Part shown: one piece after another, positions 7,586-10,000 of the stretch
How the letters are laid out: each line of letters begins with the position of its first letter
How positions within the stretch are numbered: the first letter of the stretch is position 1
Source of the DNA: Eimeria necatrix
Taxonomy: Eukaryota > Apicomplexa > Conoidasida > Eucoccidiorida > Eimeriidae
Assembly: GCF_000499385.1 (NCBI RefSeq)
Contig: NW_013654759.1
Coordinates: forward strand, 1-10,000
DNA: 10,000 bases
Direction: 5' to 3'
Translations under genes and position numbers: made by a program
The notes under the pieces: model-generated
Told to the model about the DNA's origin: nothing
Database searches by the model: none
What the model saw: the letters and a program-made list of their open reading frames with translations, nothing else

Positions 7586-8114
7586 GTGAGTCTGCGGTGT
7601 ACTTTTCGCGTATTCCGCAGCTTTCCGTTTCCGGCGTTCGGGTGTATGCGCAGCTCCGGCGCGTCCGCGGCAGCCGCCGCGCCGATCCGTCGACACTTTT
7701 CAAAATTCGCCGCCAATAATGCAAAACTTACTTCATTTTAGCATTTATAATTTGTTTTTATCTTCGAAAAGTCCCAAGACAGCGAGCAGACGCGACAATT
7801 TGCTCGCTGTTGCCCCGCCAGCAGCACTCCGAAACCGCAAAGTCCAAATCCGGAATCCGGGGAGAATCGCGCGACTCCAGCTTCAATTTTGCGAAATTAA
7901 ATTCAAATTTTTCATTTATTTTAATTTTGGCGGCAGCAGAAAGCCGCGAGGCGCTCATTTTGGTCTCTTTTTCGCGTTTTTGAATCCAATTCAACTTTTC
8001 GCGCTGCTGCGCGCTGCTGCATGCAGGGACCAACGAAACCATCGAAGATGCTTTCATTGCGCCCCCAGACAACATCCAGGAAAGCAGAGATGCTATGGAG
8101 GAAGTCGAAAGGTG

Positions 8115-8158
<44 letters not shown>

Positions 8159-8648
8159 CAAGCAGCAGCAGCACAAGCAGCAGCACAGGCTGCAGCCGCT
8201 GCAGCAGCAGCACAAGCAGCAGCGGCGGGAAACGACAATGAACAGCAGCAGCAGCAGCAGCATTAACAGTGGCAGCAGCAACAACAGCATTCCCCGCAGC
8301 AAAATGAGCAACAGCACCAACAGCAGCAGCAGCAGCATGAACAGCAGCAGCAGCAGCAGCAGCAACGGCATTAGCAGCAGCAGCAGCAGCAGCAGCACCG
8401 AGCCTGCGCAGCAGCAGAAGCAGCATTTATTGTTTGAGTCCTTTTAACTCCCAGCAGCAAATTAAATTTTAAATAATTAATTTTTAATTTCTTCTTTTTT
8501 ATTTTGCTGCAGTTTATTTCAATTTATTTATTTTAATTTCTTTTTGCTGCTCTTTGCTCAGACGCCTCCTTTATGATGATTTCCAAAAATGCGGAATTTT
8601 GCCAGAGTCCATTTTGACCCTTTCGGACCTTCTCACCCGCCTCCGGGT

Positions 8649-8718
<70 letters not shown>

Positions 8719-8720
8719 GA

Positions 8721-8792
<72 letters not shown>

Positions 8793-8863
8793 ACTCCTAC
8801 TTCTGCGACTGCTGCTGTTGCTACTGCTGTTCCCACTGCTACCGCTGCTGCTGCTGCTACAGC

Positions 8864-8926
<63 letters not shown>

Positions 8927-9053
8927 AGAGTTCGAGCCGGCAGTACGACGAGGAAATGCTGCGTCGGATTTACGCAGCGCTTTCTTCCTTCAAAGGCTTT
9001 CGAGAGCCCCACATCACCGGCCGCGTTTTCCTGGAGGCCTACATGAAGCGGGT

Positions 9054-9105
<52 letters not shown>

Positions 9106-9231
9106 GCAGCAGCAGCGGTTTTGCGTTTTTTGAAGGGAAGTTGTGCTGGGGGGCAGTGGCAGATTTGCTGCTGAGTGTTGCGGGGAGGAGTGGGGCTGCT
9201 GCGGGGCCTGTGAGGTGTACAGACAGCTCTG

Positions 9232-9285
<54 letters not shown>

Positions 9286-9412
9286 AGCGGCGCGAGCTGC
9301 TGGCAGTTTTGGAGTCCGCAAGGGCTGAACTCGACAGCGCGGAAATGATGCTGCAGCAAGCCGAAAGCCACCTGGCGGCTTTGGCCCTGGACCCAAACGC
9401 TGCTGCAGTGAG

Positions 9413-9490
<78 letters not shown>

Positions 9491-9573
9491 CGGTTTGGGG
9501 AGTTTGTTGCTGCGGGCTCTGTGCTGCTTGCTTGTTCCTGCCTCTCTCTGGCACCTGTTCTTCCCGCTGCTGC

Positions 9574-9606
<33 letters not shown>

Positions 9607-9614
9607 GCTGCTGC

Positions 9615-9649
<35 letters not shown>

Positions 9650-9836
9650 GTCCTTCAGCTCGCAAGCATGCATTTAAATGCATTTTATCAATTAATTAAT
9701 TAACTAATTAATTAATTAATTTATTTATTTATTTAAAATGTTTAAATTTGAATTCAGACAGAAGACAGCAAACTAACTGTCCAAGTTGTGGCGCTGCAAA
9801 ACTTAGATGTTGGAACTCCAGCAGCAGCAGAAGGAG
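7555..9836 (+). CDS. Six-exon hypothetical protein with coiled coil and possible C2 domain start, 3' partial
   Basis: Not recognised by name. Exons are 7555-7585, 8027-8111, 8562-8646, 8929-9051, 9288-9407 and 9758-9836. All junctions are GT-AG and the phases agree (1, 2, 0, 0, 0, then 1 at the last donor). The joined reading frame has 174 residues plus one base and continues past the right edge. It starts MSHLFQSFSLGTNETIEDAF. Residues 20-40 are acidic (DNIQESRDAMEEVE). Residues 40-108 look helical (RLLYDDFQKCGILPES; YDEEMLRRIYAALSSFKGF). Residues 109-142 form an amphipathic, coiled-coil-like helix (ELLAVLESARAELDSAEMML). Residues 153-166 (KLTVQVVALQNLDVG) resemble the first beta strand of a C2 domain, but the calcium-binding loops would lie outside the window. 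No exon contains a homopolymer run. The start is less certain than exons 2-6 because exon 1 is only 31 bases. An in-frame stop at 7531-7533 precedes its ATG. Confidence 0.65.
7636..7655 (+). promoter_or_regulatory. GTTCGGGTGTATGCGCAGCT element (motif family copy D)
   Basis: This differs from the inverted copy at 6728-6747 at 2 of 20 bases. It lies inside the proposed first intron, 50 bases after the donor. It could be an intronic or promoter element, or part of a dispersed repeat. Confidence 0.35.
8027..8111 (+). other. Exon 2 of the plus-strand gene
   Basis: The acceptor GCATGCAG ends at 8026 and the donor AG|GTGAAG begins at 8112. Between them 85 bases encode an acidic stretch (TNETIEDAFIAPPDNIQESR and onward) with two bases left over for exon 3. 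The in-frame stop TGA at 7981 shows that the exon cannot simply extend upstream. The other two plus frames here continue into long Gln or Ala tracts and are not used. Confidence 0.65.
8112..8440 (+). repeat. Intronic CAG-rich region with interrupted tracts
   Basis: Right after the donor at 8112 comes (CAG)13-14 at 8116-8158, then CAGCAGCACAAG-type interruptions, then AGC blocks mixed with AACAGC and ATGAAC. It fills three quarters of intron 2. Two plus frames read it as Gln/Ser-rich or Ala-rich protein, but exon 2 and exon 3 join only when it is removed. Confidence 0.75.
8562..8646 (+). other. Exon 3 of the plus-strand gene
   Basis: A pyrimidine-rich acceptor (TTTTTGCTGCTCTTTGCTCAG) ends at 8561. 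The first base A completes an Arg codon with the AG left from exon 2. The exon then reads RLLYDDFQKCGILPESILTL and ends CTCCGG before GTTTGC at 8647. That donor has a GT but otherwise matches the consensus poorly, so this junction is the weakest in the gene. Confidence 0.65.
8650..8928 (+). repeat. Intron 3 CTG tracts (two pure tracts of 23 units)
   Basis: Pure CTG tracts at 8650-8718 and 8723-8792 are separated by a GATT interruption. They are followed by an interrupted CTG region at 8800-8928 whose last CAG is the acceptor of exon 4. The whole intron is 282 bases, stop-free and divisible by three. Confidence 0.85.
8929..9051 (+). other. Exon 4 of the plus-strand gene
   Basis: The acceptor is the final CAG of a CTG tract, ending at 8928. 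Forty-one codons follow in phase 0, including SSSRQYDEEMLRRIYAALSS and the segment EPHITGRVFLEAYMKR, up to the donor CGG|GTACGA at 9052. The mixed, non-repetitive composition between two long microsatellites is good evidence of coding. Confidence 0.7.
9057..9287 (+). repeat. Intron 4 inverted pair: CAG tract then CTG tract
   Basis: A CAG tract at 9057-9117 starts five bases after the donor, and a CTG tract at 9232-9287 ends at the acceptor. They are complementary and about 115 bases apart, so the intron RNA could fold into one long hairpin. Confidence 0.8.
9288..9407 (+). other. Exon 5 of the plus-strand gene (coiled-coil exon)
   Basis: The acceptor CTGCTGCAG ends at 9287 and the donor GCA|GTGAGC begins at 9408. 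The exon is exactly 40 codons in phase 0. It encodes a helix with hydrophobic residues spaced three and four apart (RRELLAVLESARAELDSAEM), followed by QQAESHLAALALDPNAAA. This looks like a coiled coil. Confidence 0.7.
9414..9649 (+). repeat. Intron 5 CTG tracts
   Basis: The longest is a pure 24-unit CTG tract at 9414-9487, beginning six bases after the donor. Shorter ones lie at about 9575-9604 and 9616-9648. The opposite strand reads as long Gln and Ser runs, which I treat as repeat translation. Confidence 0.85.
9668..9735. repeat. ATGCATTTAAATGCAT palindrome and AATT/TTTA tract
   Basis: A perfect 16-base palindrome at 9668-9683 is followed by (AATT)n and TTTA repeats to 9735. All of it lies in intron 5, just before the acceptor of exon 6. 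Confidence 0.8.
9758..9836 (+). other. Exon 6 of the plus-strand gene
   Basis: The acceptor AATTTGAATTCAG ends at 9757 and the donor G|GTAACA begins at 9837. Twenty-six codons (TEDSKLTVQVVALQNLDVGT then PAAAEG) plus one base lie between A/T tetranucleotide tracts. The phase joins cleanly to exon 5. The alternating hydrophobic LTVQVVAL followed by NLDVG is what a C2 domain often starts with. That reading is an inference. Confidence 0.6.
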
Positions 9837-9841
9837 GTAAC

Positions 9842-9866
9842 AAATTTATTTATTTATTTATTTATT

Positions 9867-9913
<47 letters not shown>

Positions 9914-10000
9914 TTTGTTTATTTTATTTATCTTATTTATTTATTTAGTTATATATATACTTAATTAATTAATTAATTAATTAATTAATTAATTAATTAA
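9842..10000. repeat. (TTTA)n, ATATAT and (AATT)n tract to the right edge
   Basis: About 100 bases of TTTA repeats start directly after the exon 6 donor. A short TATATATA and at least ten AATT units follow to the window end. This is the start of intron 6. Confidence 0.9.

Noticed and set aside
7719..8447. Plus-strand ATG frame of 242 codons ending in Gln/Ser runs
   Set aside because: It spans proposed intron 1, exon 2 in the wrong frame, and most of intron 2. Its first third is AT-rich and not protein-like. The phased exon model explains the region better.
8554..9174. Plus-strand frame of 206 codons reading exons 3 and 4 with intron 3 as Cys/Ala/Leu runs
   Set aside because: It contains the true exons 3 and 4 but would include long Cys and Leu runs and then end inside intron 4. 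I kept it as a possible intron-retention product only.
9014..9683. Minus-strand frames with Gln, Ser and Ala runs opposite exons 4-5
   Set aside because: Gln and Ser runs are typical of Eimeria coding sequence, so they were considered. But the non-repeat parts are less conserved-looking than exon 4 and exon 5 on the plus strand, and those have matching splice phases.
1..10000. tRNA, rRNA, CRISPR, transposon or telomere repeat
   Set aside because: No B-box-like tRNA core, no rRNA stretch, no spaced direct repeats of CRISPR type, no reverse transcriptase or transposase motifs, and no TTTAGGG-type arrays were seen.

Overview
The window is nuclear DNA of an apicomplexan parasite, most likely an Eimeria species. 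The reasons are dense CAG/CTG trinucleotide tracts both inside and between genes, predicted proteins full of Gln, Ala and Ser runs, GC-rich GGGGCCCC minisatellites, short exons split by repeat-filled introns, and A/T tetranucleotide tracts. Bacterial gene finding does not apply. I see no rRNA, tRNA, CRISPR array or transposase. The two genes I can support were found by following uninterrupted frames and matching splice phases.

Layout. (1) 1-3506, minus strand: one very long open frame that leaves the window at the left edge. It is free of stops from 3599 down to base 1 and has an ATG at 3506. It encodes an acidic, Ser/Ala/Gln-rich low-complexity protein of unknown function. Its upstream third is a GGGGCCCC minisatellite, and part of that third could instead be intron. 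(2) About 3600-7550: a divergent intergenic region of roughly 4 kb. In order it holds (CAG)n tracts, an AT-rich stretch with a perfect 44-bp CAG/CTG palindrome, an A-rich tandem array of about 31-bp units, a block of self-complementary (GCTA)n, and AT-rich DNA with GC islands. A GGTGTA-type motif recurs in these islands. (3) 7555-9836 and beyond the right edge, plus strand: a split gene with six exons in the window. Their phases agree and they join into 174 residues. Its five complete introns and the visible part of the sixth carry CTG/CAG or A/T microsatellites, and two acceptors are the last CAG of a (CTG)n tract.

The two genes are divergently oriented and nothing links them functionally. 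Neither protein is recognised. The right-hand one has a predicted coiled coil followed by a stretch that resembles the first strand of a C2 domain, which is a weak inference because the rest of the domain would lie outside the window.
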